Source: Dysidea avara (Eukaryota; Porifera; Demospongiae; Dictyoceratida; Dysideidae). Taken from it: a stretch of DNA of 64,000 bases. The position numbers and the translations under genes were made by a program. This document shows, in pieces, positions 13,011 through 25,089 of the stretch (its first letter is position 1; the number at the start of each line of letters is the position of its first letter). Below the pieces are notes generated by a model. The model was given only the letters and a program-made list of their open reading frames with translations. It was not told where the DNA came from and made no database searches. The stretch spans positions 6,622,001 through 6,686,000 of the forward strand of contig NC_089274.1 in assembly GCF_963678975.1 (NCBI RefSeq). Direction: 5' to 3'.

Positions 13011-14282
13011 TTCTCAATTGCTAAGGAATGTGAGATTACACTGCCTGTAAAACTATGATGGTAGTGTTAAGTATAACCAAGACTGTGCTTTGTGGGACAC
13101 CATAGATACCTTGAAATAATTTCTAGGTTGGCTTGGCAGCAATCAGTTACCTTATCAAAATACAATTCAAAATAATCCTCTGCTACTATTCCCAGACAAC
13201 ATCAATGATGACAGTTGGAATGCAGTGAAGAACTAGTTAGAGCTGCAGTTTTTCTGTTAGTAGTTGTAGTTATAGTAACCAGCTAACTATTGCATGGTTT
13301 TCAGTGTTATATATGCTTCATCTTTCTATTTTTAGTTTACTTTTGCTCAAGACACTTTTTGACCTACGTAACACATGTAAAACTGTGCTTATAGTGTGAT
13401 CACAGATTATAATTAGCTACACTGGTAGCTGTGCATGTCTATATTATTATTATTGGGGTGGGCTTTAGCGAACCCCATCATATGTGAGGATAGCTGTGAT
13501 GAATCATATTATACTTACTTATTCTTTGTGCTTGCTTGATTGCCTTGAATGTACTGTGCTCCTTATAAGGGATAAAACTATATTATCATCGTAGACCAAA
13601 TATTACAACCCTACAATAACCCACCTAAGTGTGATCTTTAATATATATATATACATCTCAACCACTATGCCATCTATTTAATACAACCACATGAATCCAC
13701 TAGTGATATCTAGCAATTATACATATTATCAAGAGTTTATAATGGTGTAGGGCCATTATAAACTCTTGATATTATATACGCTGGTACATGTAACTCTGGC
13801 CTGTCAACCTGAGATGCTGACTGATTTATCATGCATACATGCCATCCTGTGTGTTGATATAATTTGATATGCTCAAAATATATTGTCACTCAGTAATTTT
13901 TGCGCCAAACTCTCAAATTAAATGAGCTATTGCATGGCTTCATGTTATGGTTGCAAACTATTTGCAGTTGAGAATACTACATTGTAGAATGTCTATAAAC
14001 TGTCAGTACTGAATAAGACATCACATATACCTAGCTGTATCCTTGCAAGCAAACAATACCATAAGGCTAGAAGAGATTGCTATAATAAAGTAGGCTTGTC
14101 CTTACAATGCCATGCATTCACCCATAGTCAAACTAAAAGTTTGGGATTCATCAGTAGGAGAGTCATGCAGATGTCTGTGGTGGCTTTCCAATGATAATCA
14201 TAATAATAATTTCTTAAGTGTACATACAAAAATAAAAATGTAGTATAAATACATAGCTATAAGTAATTAAATCTCTCTTCAT
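13011..14282. other. No gene seen; contains a short hairpin
   Basis: No convincing open frame. A perfect short inverted repeat, ATCAAGAGTTTATAATGG with a 6-base loop, occurs at about 13728-13770. Confidence 0.5.
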
Positions 14283-15180
14283 TCATTTAGTACAGTTTAC
14301 ATATATACATGATATCAAGACACACGGTAGTGTGTCGTGCGGCCCAAGAAGCCGGCGCGCAACCCCGTGAGTATATTGACAGGAAGAAAGAAAACGCAAT
14401 TTTCGCACCTCCGTAGCTCTGTGCTGCCTTGATGAAACAAGACAAATTTTGCTGTGTAGATTCCCTCCACCTTCACCACTCCACATTCCAAATTTGAGCG
14501 AAATCGCTTCAGGCATTCCTGAGATATGCGACTTCAAAAATTGGCTTAGTTTCTTCGTTTTTTTTCTTCTTATTTTTCTTCCTCTTTTCGCACACTTACA
14601 AAAACTGCTATAAAACGCGAACGCGTTATCCGATTGCCTTGAAATTTGGCACACAGAAGGGGGGTATAAAGGCGCATCTCGGTACCAACTTTGGCTGGAA
14701 TACCATAAACAGGCAAAGAGTTATGAGCGATTATGCACGAAAAATAACACCAATATGTTGTCACGCCTACAGGGTAAACCGCGTATGGGAAGAAGCTGAA
14801 AATCGGTGGGTGAATAGGTTAACTATTGAACCTCAAACCTTTTGTGGTTTGAAAGAAATCGAGCTAAAAACCAGGAAGATACAGCGAAAAAATCAACAGT
14901 GTGTAACAATTACGCAATTGAGATTAGCTAATTTTTAATTTTTTAATTTTATTATTATTATTATTATTATTATGCTTGCCACGCCTACCAGATAAACCAC
15001 TTGGGGTAATGCTTTGAAAATCGCTGTACAGATGGAGTTATCATCTTAGAAAGGCTCTTCAATGGTGTAGAAAAATCAGACTTAAAGCCACGGAGTTATA
15101 ACACGAAATCCAACTTCGTGTAGCAAGTGCGAGATCGAGATACTCTAATAGAGCAGTCATCCTAATAGAGCAGTCACCCT
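14283..15180. repeat. Probable dispersed repeat with overlapping open frames
   Basis: Open frames of 123 codons (minus, 14283-14654) and 99 codons (plus, 14639-14938) overlap head to head but match nothing I recognise. The block carries an ATT microsatellite (14949-14972). Its right end holds ACTCTAATAGAGCAGTC motifs just before the satellite. The higher GC content and the motif sharing suggest a transposon-derived repeat. This is a weak call. Confidence 0.35.
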
Positions 15181-18100
15181 GAACAGAATTCAAGAGATCA
15201 GTTAGAAATAAGTAACCTGTATAGAGATCAGCTACAAACAAATCACCCTGTAGAGAGTTCAGCTACAAACAATTCACCCTGTTCAGACATCAGTTAGAAG
15301 AAGTTTTCTTGTAGAGAGTTCAGTTACAAACAAATCACCCTGTTGAAAGATCAGCTAGAAGATGTCACCTTGTAGATAGTTCAGTTACAAAGAAACCACC
15401 ATGTAGAGAATTCAGCTACAAACTAGTGACCCTGTAGATACATCAGCTAGAAGAAGTTACCTTGTAGAGAGTTCAGCTACAAAGAAACCATTCTGTAAAG
15501 AGCTCAGCTGCAAACAAATCACCTATACAGAATTCAGCTACAAACAAATCACCCTGTAGAGAGATCAGCTAGAAGAAGTTACCTTGTAGATAGTTCAGCT
15601 ACAAACAAATCATCCTGTAGAGAGATCAGCTAGAAGAAGTTACCTTGTAGATAGTTCAGCTACAAACAATTCACCCTGTACAGAGCTCAGTTAAAAGAGG
15701 TTTCCTTGTAGAAAGTTCAGCTACAAACAAATCACCCTGTAGAGAGATAAGTAAGAAGAAGTTACCTTGTAGATCGTTCAGCTACAAACAATTCACTCTG
15801 TAAAGAGATCAGCTAGAAGAAGTTACCTTGTAAAGAGTTCAGCTACAAAGAAACCATCATGTAGAGAATTCAGCTGCAAACAAATCATGTATAGAGAGTT
15901 CAGCTACAAATAAATCTCCCTGTAGAGAGATCAGCTAGAAGAAGTTTCCTTGTAGAGAGTTCTGCTACAAACAAATCACCCTGTAGAAAGATCAGCTAGA
16001 AGAAATCACCTTGTAGAGAGTTCAGCTTCAAAGAAACAATCATGTGAGAGTTCAGGTACAAACAAATTGTCCTGTAGAGAGATCAGCTAGAAGAAGTTAC
16101 CTTGTAGAGAGTTCAGCTACAAAGAAATCATCATGTAGATAGTTCAGGTACAAACAAATCACCCTGTAGAAAGATCAGCTATAGAAGAAATCACCTTGTA
16201 GAGAGTTCAGCTACAAAGAATCTATCATGTAGAGAGTTCAACTACAAACAAATCACCCTGTAGAAAGATCAGCTATAGAAGAAATCACCTTGTAGAGAGT
16301 TCAGCTACAAAGAAACCATCATGTAGAGAGTTCAGCTACAAACAAATCGGCCTGTAGAGAGATCAGCTAGAAGAAATTACCTTGTAGAGAGTTCAGCTAC
16401 AAAGAAACCATCATGTAGAGAGTTCAGCTGCAAACAAATCACCTGTAGAGCGTTAAGCTACAAACAAATCTCCCTGTAGAGAGATCAGCTAGAAGAAGTC
16501 ACCTTGCAGGGAGTTCAGTTACAAAGAAATAAACCATGTAGAGAGTTCAGCTGCAAACAAATCACCTGTAGAGAGTTCAGCTACAAACAAGTCACCCTGT
16601 AGAGAGATCAGCTAGAAACAAGTCACCTTATAGAGAGTTCAGCTAGAAGAAGTCACATTGTAGAGCTACAAAGAAACTACCATGTGGAGTTCAGCTGCAA
16701 ACAAATCACCCTGTAGAGAGATCAGCTAGAAGAAGTTACCTTATAGGGAGTTCAGCTTTGAACAGATCACCCTGTAGAGAGTTCAGCTACAAACAAATCA
16801 CCCTGTAGAGAGTTCAGTTACAAAGAAACCACCATGTAGAGAGTTCAGCTGCAAAAAAAATCAATCACTCTGTAGAGAGTTCAGCTAGAAGAAGTCACCT
16901 TGTAGAGAGTTAAGCTGTAAATAAATCACCCTGTAGAGAATTCAGCTACAAACAAATCACCCTGTAGAAAGATCAGCTAGAAGAAGTTACCTTGTAGAGA
17001 GTTCAGCTACAAAGAAACCACCATGTAGAGAGTTCAGCTGCAAACAAATCACCTGTAGAGAATTCAGCTACAAACAAGTCACCCTGTAGAGAGATCAGCT
17101 AAAAACAAGTCACCCTGTAGAGAGTTCAGCTAGAAGAAGTCACATTGTAGAGAGTTCAGCTACAAAGAAACTACCACGTAGAGAGTTCAGCTGCAAACAA
17201 ATCATCCTGTAGAGAGTTCAGCTAGAAGAAGTCACCTTTTAGAGAGTTCAGCTACAAAGCAACCACCATGTAAAGAGTTCAGCTGCAAAAAACTCAATCA
17301 CCTTGTAGAAAGATCGGCTAGAAGAAGTTACCTTGTAGAGAGTTCAGCTGCAAACAAATCACCTGTAGAGAGTTCAGCTGCAAACAAATCACCTGTAGAG
17401 AGTTCAGCTAGAAACAAGTCACCCTGTAGAGAGTTCAGCTAGAAGAAGTCACATTGTAGAGAGTTCAGCTACAATGAAACTTCCATGTAGAGAGTTCAGC
17501 TGCAAACAAATCACCCTGTAGAGAACTCAGCTACAAACAAATATGCAGTGTAAAAAGATCAGCTAGAATAAGTTACCTTGTAGAGAGTTCAGCTACAACG
17601 AAACCACCATGTAGAGAGTTCAGCTACAAACAAATCACCTGTAGAGAGTTCAGCTACAAACAAGTCACCCTGTAGAGAGATCAGCTAGAAACAAGTCACC
17701 TTGTAGAGAGTTCAGCTAGAAGAAGTCACATTGTAGAGAGTTCAGCTACAAAGAAACCACCTGTAGAGAGTTCAGCTACAAACAAATCACCCTGTAGAGA
17801 GATCAGCTAGAAGAAGTTACCTTGTAGGGATTTCAGCTACAAACAAATCACCCTGTAGAGAGTTCAGCTACAAAGAAACCATTCTGTAAAGAGCTCAGCT
17901 GCAAACAAATCACTTGTACAGAATTCAGCTACAAACAAATCACCCTGTAGAGAGATCAGCAAGAAGAAATTACCTTGTAGATAGTTCAGTTACAAACAAA
18001 TCACCCTGTAGAAAGATCAGTTAGAAGAAGTTACCTTGGAGAAAGTTCAGCTACAAAGAAACCATTTTGTAAAGAGCTGAGCTGCAAACAAATCACCTGT

Positions 18101-18505
18101 ACAGAATTCAACTACGAACAAATCTCCCTGTAGAGAGATCAGCTAGAAGAAATTACCTTGTAGAGAGTTCAGCTACAAAGAAACCACCATGTAGAGAGTT
18201 CAGCTGCAAAGAAATCACCCTGTAGAAAATTCTGCCAGAAACAAATTGCCCTGTAGAAAGATCAGTTAGAAGAAGTTACCTTTTAGAGAGTTCAGCTACA
18301 AAGAAACCATTCTGTAAAGAGCTCAGCTGCAAACAAATCACCTATATATACAAAATTCAGCTACAAACACGTCACCCTGTAGAGAGATCAGCTAGAAGAA
18401 GTTACCTTGTAGATCGTTCAGCTACAAACAATTCACCCTGTAGAGAGAGTAATTAGAAGAAGTCACCTTGTAGAGTGTCCAGTTACAAAGAAACCACCAT
18501 GGAGA
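15181..18505. repeat. Satellite/minisatellite, units of about 31 bp
   Basis: Roughly a hundred tandem units share the core TGTAGAGAGTTCAGCTACAA, with a period of about 31 bp (for example successive CCCTGTAG at 16770 and 16801). Variant units alternate: AAACAAATCACCC, GAAGAAGTTACCT, AAGAAACCACCA and GCAAACAAATCACC after CAGCTA/CAGCTG. Groups of three to four variants recur in similar order, suggesting higher-order amplification. Some units are shortened (CACCTGTAG). There is no sustained reading frame. Confidence 0.95.
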
Positions 18506-18520
18506 TTTCTGTAATCAATA

Positions 18521-18759
18521 TATGTGACCGGATTTGCGAAAAGGGGTCTTCCACACACATCCAATTCTGTAAACGTTGGAGACCATAACTCAGTGTTCAA
18601 GTAACATATTAACCTGAAAATTTCACCATGTATTCAGCTATAGTGGTGCTCACCACTGCCCAAATATCAAGGCAATAGCTCTTTCCAATCCGAAGTTATC
18701 AATTGTCAAAGTTGGCAAATTGGATGTGTGTGGAAGACCCCTTTTCGCAAATGCGGTCA
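18521..18759. mobile_element. MITE of the GACCGGATTTGCG family
   Basis: It has inverted ends of about 40 bp like those at 8732-8969 and abuts the right edge of the satellite. The right end has one change (AATGCGGTC). TATGT lies outside both ends. Confidence 0.85.
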
Positions 18760-18909
18760 AATATGTATTATACAGTATATATAATTTGTACATTTTCTGA
18801 TAAAATATTTAAAGTACATCTACTTCATCTTTTCTTCTTCCTGTAGTAAAGAAAAAAACCTAGGTTAAAAAAGTCCCAAAGCTGGTATACAAATACAAAA
18901 AGAAATGAA

Positions 18910-19232
18910 ATCTAATCCAAAACAGCCAAGCTGTAAAAAAAAGTGTGCGGCCCTCAGAAAGGCTATGGTGAAAAAAGATGTGAAATCCAAGGTGGCGGCC
19001 AAGAAATGGCTGTGATGGTAGGTTAATGGTAAAAATTTTAATAATGACAATTCAGGTAAATTTTGTGAAGCGGCACAAAAATTCACCTGAATTGTCGTTA
19101 TTAAAATTTTTACCATTAACCTACCATCACAGCCATTTCTTGGCCGCCACCTTGGATTTCACATCTTTTTTCACCATAGCCTTTCTGAGGGCCGCACACT
19201 TTTTTTTACAGCTTGGCTGTTTTGGATTAGAT
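18910..19232. repeat. Long near-perfect hairpin (foldback element)
   Basis: The left arm 18910-19067 and right arm 19074-19232 are inverted copies with a 6-base centre, AAGCGG. Open frames appear on both strands because the arms mirror each other, so they are not genes. The few mismatches suggest recent formation or arm homogenisation. Confidence 0.9.
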
Positions 19233-19328
19233 AATATAATACTGCAATGATTCTTCATTGATGAATTTTATTTAGCTATATAATATACGTATATGCATTT
19301 CAAAATAATAAATATAAGAGTGCAGCTG

Positions 19329-19833
19329 TCATAGTTTAATGTCACACTTGAAGAATGCCACATCATCAACAACAAATTCAGGATTATCCAGTATTGATAG
19401 TGGAGCAAATTTAGGACAACCAGATGCCACATTCATGTCTGATTTTGGTCGATGAAAACTAGTACTGGTTGGGTTGGGCTGGAATGACTGTACAATATTG
19501 TTGTTGCCTTTCTGGTTCACTAATGTCATTGTCACCATGTGCTTAAAAGGCCATTCTAGTAAAGCATCATATTCTCCCTTCATGATGGTAAGGAAGTAAG
19601 ATATGTAACGTCCCTTGCCACTACCATCACCATCTAAATACACACGTAGACACAGTCTGTACCCAAACCTGCTGGTGTAAAATGGTGCTGAATATAAACT
19701 GACAGTCTTTCCTAGTAGAGCATCCCTCCTACGTCTGGTGATATCTGGTATCTTCCATATGTAGTGACCATCATATGAAGTAGCTTGAAGTGTTTGTAAG
19801 GTGAGAGACACTTCTTCATAAGTATGATTGATG
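19329..19833 (-). pseudogene. TRAF-like fragment, MATH domain only
   Basis: The minus-strand frame encodes a complete MATH/TRAF-C end (YDGHYIWKIPD through FVVDDVAFFKCDIKL and a stop). It begins abruptly at the codons for INHTYEEV, where similarity to the other TRAF exons stops at about 19833. No splice acceptor lies at the break, and no RING, zinc-finger or coiled-coil exon follows upstream. The reading frame itself has no lesion. It is probably a truncated duplicate, possibly maintained by gene conversion. An AATAAA on the minus strand lies near 19266. Confidence 0.8.
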
Positions 19834-21299
19834 CAGCAACAATGGCAAATCTTTGTTGCACACAGATTATGCAGTTAATAATTGTGGTCATTTTCAAGTG
19901 ACTGCATAAACCAGTTCCACATAGCTACTCCGCTATACGACTATTAAACTATAGCACTCACAAAAAGGCTGAAAGTCTGTACAGCAGGGAGTTGAAATCA
20001 TGATCTTGACATTGAAACTGGGCAAGTACCTAATTATAAGGAACCATGCACATGTGACCAGCTATAGCTGAGTAAAAGTTTGCCATATGAAATCCTATTT
20101 TGCTACTGTACACTGTACGTACTTAAAGTATATGCATGACTAATAAGGACACCTTGGGACTAGAGTTGACTTAATATTGTACTAAAAAGTATCTACATCG
20201 AGAAAAGATGTGGATTGTGTTGTATACTTATAGGTGTCCAAGTTTTCATGCACATTATACTATTATTAACTCTTGATAATACAGTGTGTATGTGCACACT
20301 ATTTTACAAATCAACGCAATTACAAATGAAGTTTGTACTGTAGCAAGTAGCTACTCTAAATTTTGTGTATAGTTTCTATTGTTCACTTATGGTATAAATA
20401 TAAAACATTAATGTGCTGTGTGGTTGTTTATGTCTGTCTGCTATGTCATTGTAAGTCCTTACTGAAAAGTCATGACTTTGCAAATCAACGATACATAGTG
20501 AAAAGTGTCTAAAAATATACACTTGTTGTATGATGTAAAATGCAATACACTCAGGCTATTTTTAGCAAAAGCCATATGCAGAATTTGTGTGGCCACCTGC
20601 ACTAACCACATCAAGGTAGTACTAAAATGACAGCAACCATATCAGTGCTACTGTACAATATACCAAAATCTATATAGTGATATGTATGGTATCAATGATG
20701 CTGGAATGCAAATAAAGCCATGTTATGTGTACACCACTATTGGCCTATCATTTGAATGAAGTCATCTATAACCACTTCCTGAGTCCATGCACTTCCTGAT
20801 AGTAACAGTAGTTGAGAGGTAGTTATGGCAGTTGTACTGACAGGTGTTATGATAGATGTTGATAAACCATTATAGGGAACCATCCATCATGCATGATATA
20901 GATGCGTAGGTTTGTTCGTACACATAGCAATTTTTAAAAAGCATTTTAAAATCACCAACTTAGTATTATCCATCCAGTTCAATTTCATACTACAACAAAA
21001 GGTCTATAGGTGAATTTAACGAACATCATGCAGTGTGCTAATTAACATTCCCAGCTATGTATATCAAAAACCATGCATGCCATCTGCTATTGTTTGCTAC
21101 AGTTGTACTGTAAGTTGAGTAGTATGTTCATGAACTCTTTGTGTACATCCTACAATATAAAGAATTATGAAACTGTGTATAAAGTACATAGCCTTGCATG
21201 TTCAGTTCGTGGAATTGCGGGATAATAGAATTGAGCATAATTAGCTACTAGCTATGACCTTCTTGAAAAAAAATGGTGGCTGACTATATATGCATGCAC
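19834..21299. other. No gene seen
   Basis: AT-rich sequence without a convincing open frame. A short stretch near 19885-19920 (CATAAACCAGTTCCACATA) resembles 12070-12095, a minor shared repeat. Confidence 0.5.
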
Positions 21300-21643
21300 C
21301 ATAGCGGCGGAAAGGGGGGGGCTAGGGGGCTAAAGCCCCCCCTCAAAATGATATCACACCGAAACTATCTTTCTTGGAGTGGAGCTGAAAACAGTGATAA
21401 AGATCGAGATACTCTAAGTCTAATAGAGCAGTCACTCTAATAAAGTAGTCAGTGTGTAGCGAGCTATGTAAGGATTTTTATGTAGTTTATCAGTTAGAAA
21501 TGGTAGCTGGTGAGGTGGAAAGCTCTTGTGAGTTGGTTGTGACCTTTTTTTTTTTTTTTTTTTTGGTCTCACCTTACCAAACTATAGAAATAAGTCTGGG
21601 TCAGCCCAGCCCCCCCTCATATCAACTACTTCCTCCGCCGCTG
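21300..21643. mobile_element. Non-autonomous hAT-like element (CAGCGGCGG ends)
   Basis: It is flanked by an 8-bp duplication GCATGCAC (21292-21299 and 21644-21651). The ends are CATAGCGGCGGAAAGG and, inverted, CAGCGGCGGAGGAAG. Inside are GGGGGG/CCCCCC stretches, a T-tract between GTGACC and GGTCTCACC, and CTAATAGAGCAGTC motifs. Its core resembles those at 314, 38658 and 46948 although the ends differ. Confidence 0.85.
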
Positions 21644-21931
21644 GCATGCACTATTACCTATCACATTTACCAATAGCCATAATAACCTTGAATGCATTTT
21701 GAATGTGTCACTGCACATATAAATAAAGTGGAAAATTATCCCTCTATCCCAAAACAAATTATGTTAAGTACATTCATAATACATGATGATGTTGACTGAC
21801 TATAGAATACAAAAATTTGTAATCGTTGATGCAAGTGATTTGTTGATAGTCCTGTAATTTGCCTATTGCATTCATATAAACATGTATAAAGAATAAAATT
21901 CTGGAAAAAATGATAGATAATACTGCATGAG

Positions 21932-23098
21932 CTAAAGCAGTGCCAATTTCCTTACATCGATATCACATTTGAAGAACGCCACATCAACAACAACAAATTC
22001 AGGATTATCCAGTATTGATAGTGGGGCAAATTTAGGACATGCAACCAGATGCCACATTCATGTCTGATTTTGGTCGATGAAAACTAGTACTGGTTGGGTT
22101 GGGTCTGAATGACTGTACAATATTGTTGTTGCCTTTCTGGTTCACTAATGTCATTGTCACCATATGCTGAAATGGCCATTCTAGTAAAGCATCATATTCT
22201 CCCTTCATGATGGTAAGGAAGTAAGATATGTAATGCCCCTTGCCACTACCATCACCATCTAAATAAACACGTAGACACAGTCTGTACCCAAACCTGCTGG
22301 TGTAAAATGGTGCTGAATATAAACTGACAGTCTTTCCTAGTAGAGCATCCCTCCTACGTCTGGTGATATCTGGTATCTTCCATATGTAGTGACCATCATA
22401 TGAAGTAGCTTGAAGTGTTTGTAAGGTGAGAGACACTTCCTCATAAGTATGGTTGATCTCATTAATACTAGCTTGCATGCAGGGTGGCTAGAAGGTCCTC
22501 AACTCCCGTCAGTCTGAAAGCAATATCTTTCTGCTTGCTTTGAACTTCACTGATTTGCAAGGCATTTTCTTTGTGCTTAGTACTGTCTATTTTTTCATGT
22601 ATTTTGTCTAATTCAGAATGCATCGATTAATTCTTCTAAAGTATTCAAACTACAAATACTGGTGATGCCATTTGGCCTCTGAGGTGAATGAGAGGATTGA
22701 TACTGTTTGGAGGATAAATATTTACAAATTAGGAGAATATGATCCTTCTGGGATTCGTCCATGTGCTTTGCTAATTCTTTATCATTTCTAGCAGCCTTAA
22801 ATTGACAGCCCAGAAAGTTGAAATTACACTCATCATCAATTTGCGATTTTGGAACCTCCTTATTACATCCTTCATAGGGACTTGATACCTTGACTAGTTG
22901 ACATCCCTCCTTCAAGTGTTTCTGCAAATATAGTCAAACATGTACCCTGTATGCACGATTCAACTTATGATATAATTTACTTGGTAATATCAAGAGTAAA
23001 TACTCTTGGTAATATCGATACTCTCCAGTCCAACTACACTGTGGACAGCTGACTACGCTGAAATCAATTTCCTTGGCTATTGCCTTGCCATGAAAGTA
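21932..23098 (-). pseudogene. TRAF-like pseudogene with three TGCA frameshifts
   Basis: Minus-strand exon 3 is at 23006-23098; the large final exon runs from 22921 down to about 21932. They encode zinc fingers (HLKEGCQLVKV, FNFLGCQFKA), a coiled coil (ENALQISEVQSKQKD, LTGVEDLL) and a MATH domain most like the first half of the chimeric gene at 25090. Three 4-bp TGCA insertions, at 22619-22622, 22474-22477 and 22040-22043, each shift the frame. The donor after exon 3 is also lost: CAG/GTGAGT is replaced by a local repeat of ATATTACCAAG. RING exons are not found upstream, where a retroelement relic lies. One in-frame codon is also missing near the end (VVDVAFF for VVDDVAFF). Confidence 0.85.
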
Positions 23099-23654
23099 CT
23101 ATAGCTAGATGGGAATTTATTTGGAGTAGCCTATTAAATTCCCCATACATGAATTAAATCTGTCTAAACAGCTATATAGCTACCTGTGGCCTATCTACCA
23201 ACAGAATATATTCCAGACATCACAATAATAATCAACTACAAACCAGATCAAGCCACATTCCCATCGCCGTGTGTACGCCGGTGATCTGTCACAGTGTACT
23301 GCCATTCAGTCCAGTTGCAAGTTACTTCGAGTGACCGGCACAGATAGTAAGTCAGCATTCATGAAATGCTGCATTGGTGTACTTCTTAGACAATGACCAC
23401 CTCGGGGAAAGTTAACGTGTCCATTCCTCAGCCCGTACCTGTGGTAGTCGGGAAGAAGAAACCATCATGATTGATGAAAATAATTATGTACAACAAACAT
23501 AAGTGTGAGCATGTAAATCCTCGGGCAACATGCGACCACAAATGGAACCAATGTGGACATGGCTAGGAAGAACAAAATACAGAAATAAATTATAAGCTAC
23601 AATATATACATAAGTACTTAACCTAATTAGTGTGCCACTCTTTACATTCCCTTG

Positions 23655-24790
23655 CTAGAAAATTCTTCTAGAAGCCATTATACTGGCAGAGGCAGCATCA
23701 TCTAAACATTTCTTGATGGTAGACTTTGATGTACTCACTTCAGGGTGAACAAAATTTAATAAATTAAGCAGATTCTTGATTGTAGATAGCTGGTAGTGGC
23801 CCAGTACTGATATCTCAAATGTTTTATAGTAATTAGGACAGTTACGGCAGTCAAATTCAGCTAGCAACTGAAGATGTTCAACTTTATTTTGTTTCCTATT
23901 TTGAGCAGCCTGAATATGTTGAGCAGAGTCCAGAGGGCAAGTTAATTCCAGTAAGGTGATAGTTGGGCTCTGGGAATTGTATATCACAATGTCTGGAGGG
24001 TAAGAAGTGATTAGAAGATCAATTGGGATTGTTGTTTTGGGGGACATCATCTGCATAAAAATTTGGTAAATCAGCATACACTTTGACGAATGGAGTATCT
24101 GCAGACCCCAGTAAGTGTTGATGCCAGAATGGAAAGAACTTGATTATGCCTGTATGTAAGTTTAAAGCACTAGGACAGCAGCTTAAAATATGAGCTCATG
24201 CAGTGTTGTGGGATGATTTGAGTCACAAAGTGAGCACTTTGCTTCACATTAAATTGACCACCGCTGTAAATTAACAGCAGTAGGCAGAGTATCAGATGCT
24301 ACACGTAGGAGGAAGGATAGTTGACCAGGGAACCAATGAAATGAAATGGACCAGGGTGGAAGGATAGTTGACCAGGGTGGAAACCTTCCAATAGCCGATT
24401 CCAAGTTTTACAGGAATCTTTCTAAATCAGCTCAACCTTCAAACTTGGACCGAACAGTCAGTGTCTGTAAATGACCATTACACTGAGTTGTAGTATAATC
24501 CCTCAACAGATGTTTAGCTTTGACATATAGGGATCGAGCTGATGGAAGTGCTGATAACCGTTTTTTAGCACTCGACAAGATGGAATAGTCATAATCTTCT
24601 ATTTGCATTGTAACATTGCCAAGCCGCAATTGGAGGCCAAGTTCCTGAAGTCGTAGGTCAGCGGAAGCACTGACACAAGCTAATAAACTTCTCTTGAGAC
24701 ATGGCTAATGCTTGGGCAACAAACCCCTGGATAGTATAATACAACACGAGTAGCACTTCTTCAGAAAACGACATTACATTGATAGCTAGG
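23655..24790 (-). mobile_element. Degraded non-LTR retroelement, C-terminal part
   Basis: The minus strand reads, with frameshifts, a Cys/His knuckle (KCSLCDSNHPTTLHEL near 24180-24240), then KVYADLP, then TSYPPDIVIYNS and LLELTCPLDSAQHIQAAQNR (frame 23655-24077). The PD...ELT arrangement looks like a PD-(D/E)XK restriction-like endonuclease tail of an R2/NeSL-type or related retroelement; this family placement is inference. Upstream parts (24432-24629, LSALPSARSLYVKAKH) lie in another frame. It sits where the 5' exons of the neighbouring TRAF pseudogene would be expected. Confidence 0.65.
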
Positions 24791-24977
24791 CGTGTAAGTT
24801 AAGCATGATAATAGATTCATGATCGCCATATCCTGCTACAAAGTACAAGTCATGACCTCACTCAAGAATATGATTTAGAAGCTGCTGCAAAAGAATCAGT
24901 GGTAAAAAAGCCAGTCATTGCAGAGAAACCTTATCAATTCTGCAATCTCAAGAATCTGATGAGGCGTGCCATTTTTG

Positions 24978-25030
24978 TGACGTCATTGTTTACGCATCCT
25001 AAAGTTCGCGAATTGGGTAGCTATAAATAG
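24978..25030 (+). promoter_or_regulatory. CRE and TATA box upstream of the chimeric TRAF gene
   Basis: A full palindromic CRE, TGACGTCA (24978-24985), lies 35 bp before CTATAAATAG (25021-25030), which is 59 bp before the ATG at 25090. The spacing fits a focused animal promoter with a CREB/ATF-type site. Function is inferred from motifs alone. Confidence 0.55.
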
Positions 25031-25089
25031 ATGTGTCCGGTCAGATTGCTTTCATCAAAATATTATTGCGAAACTTCTGAATCTCTCTA

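Noticed and set aside
14283-14938. Overlapping frames of 123 and 99 codons as genes
   Set aside because: No domain, head-to-head overlap and repeat context; listed as a probable dispersed repeat.
15181-18505. CRISPR-like array
   Set aside because: Units are contiguous 31-bp tandem repeats with no unique spacers, in an animal genome.
18865-19250. Two mirror-image open frames of 83 and 74 codons
   Set aside because: They are the two arms of the hairpin at 18910-19232 read on opposite strands; no known domain.
23100-25089. RING exons of the minus-strand TRAF pseudogene
   Set aside because: Searched by eye for the Cys pattern on the minus strand; only retroelement sequence and a divergent promoter region were found.
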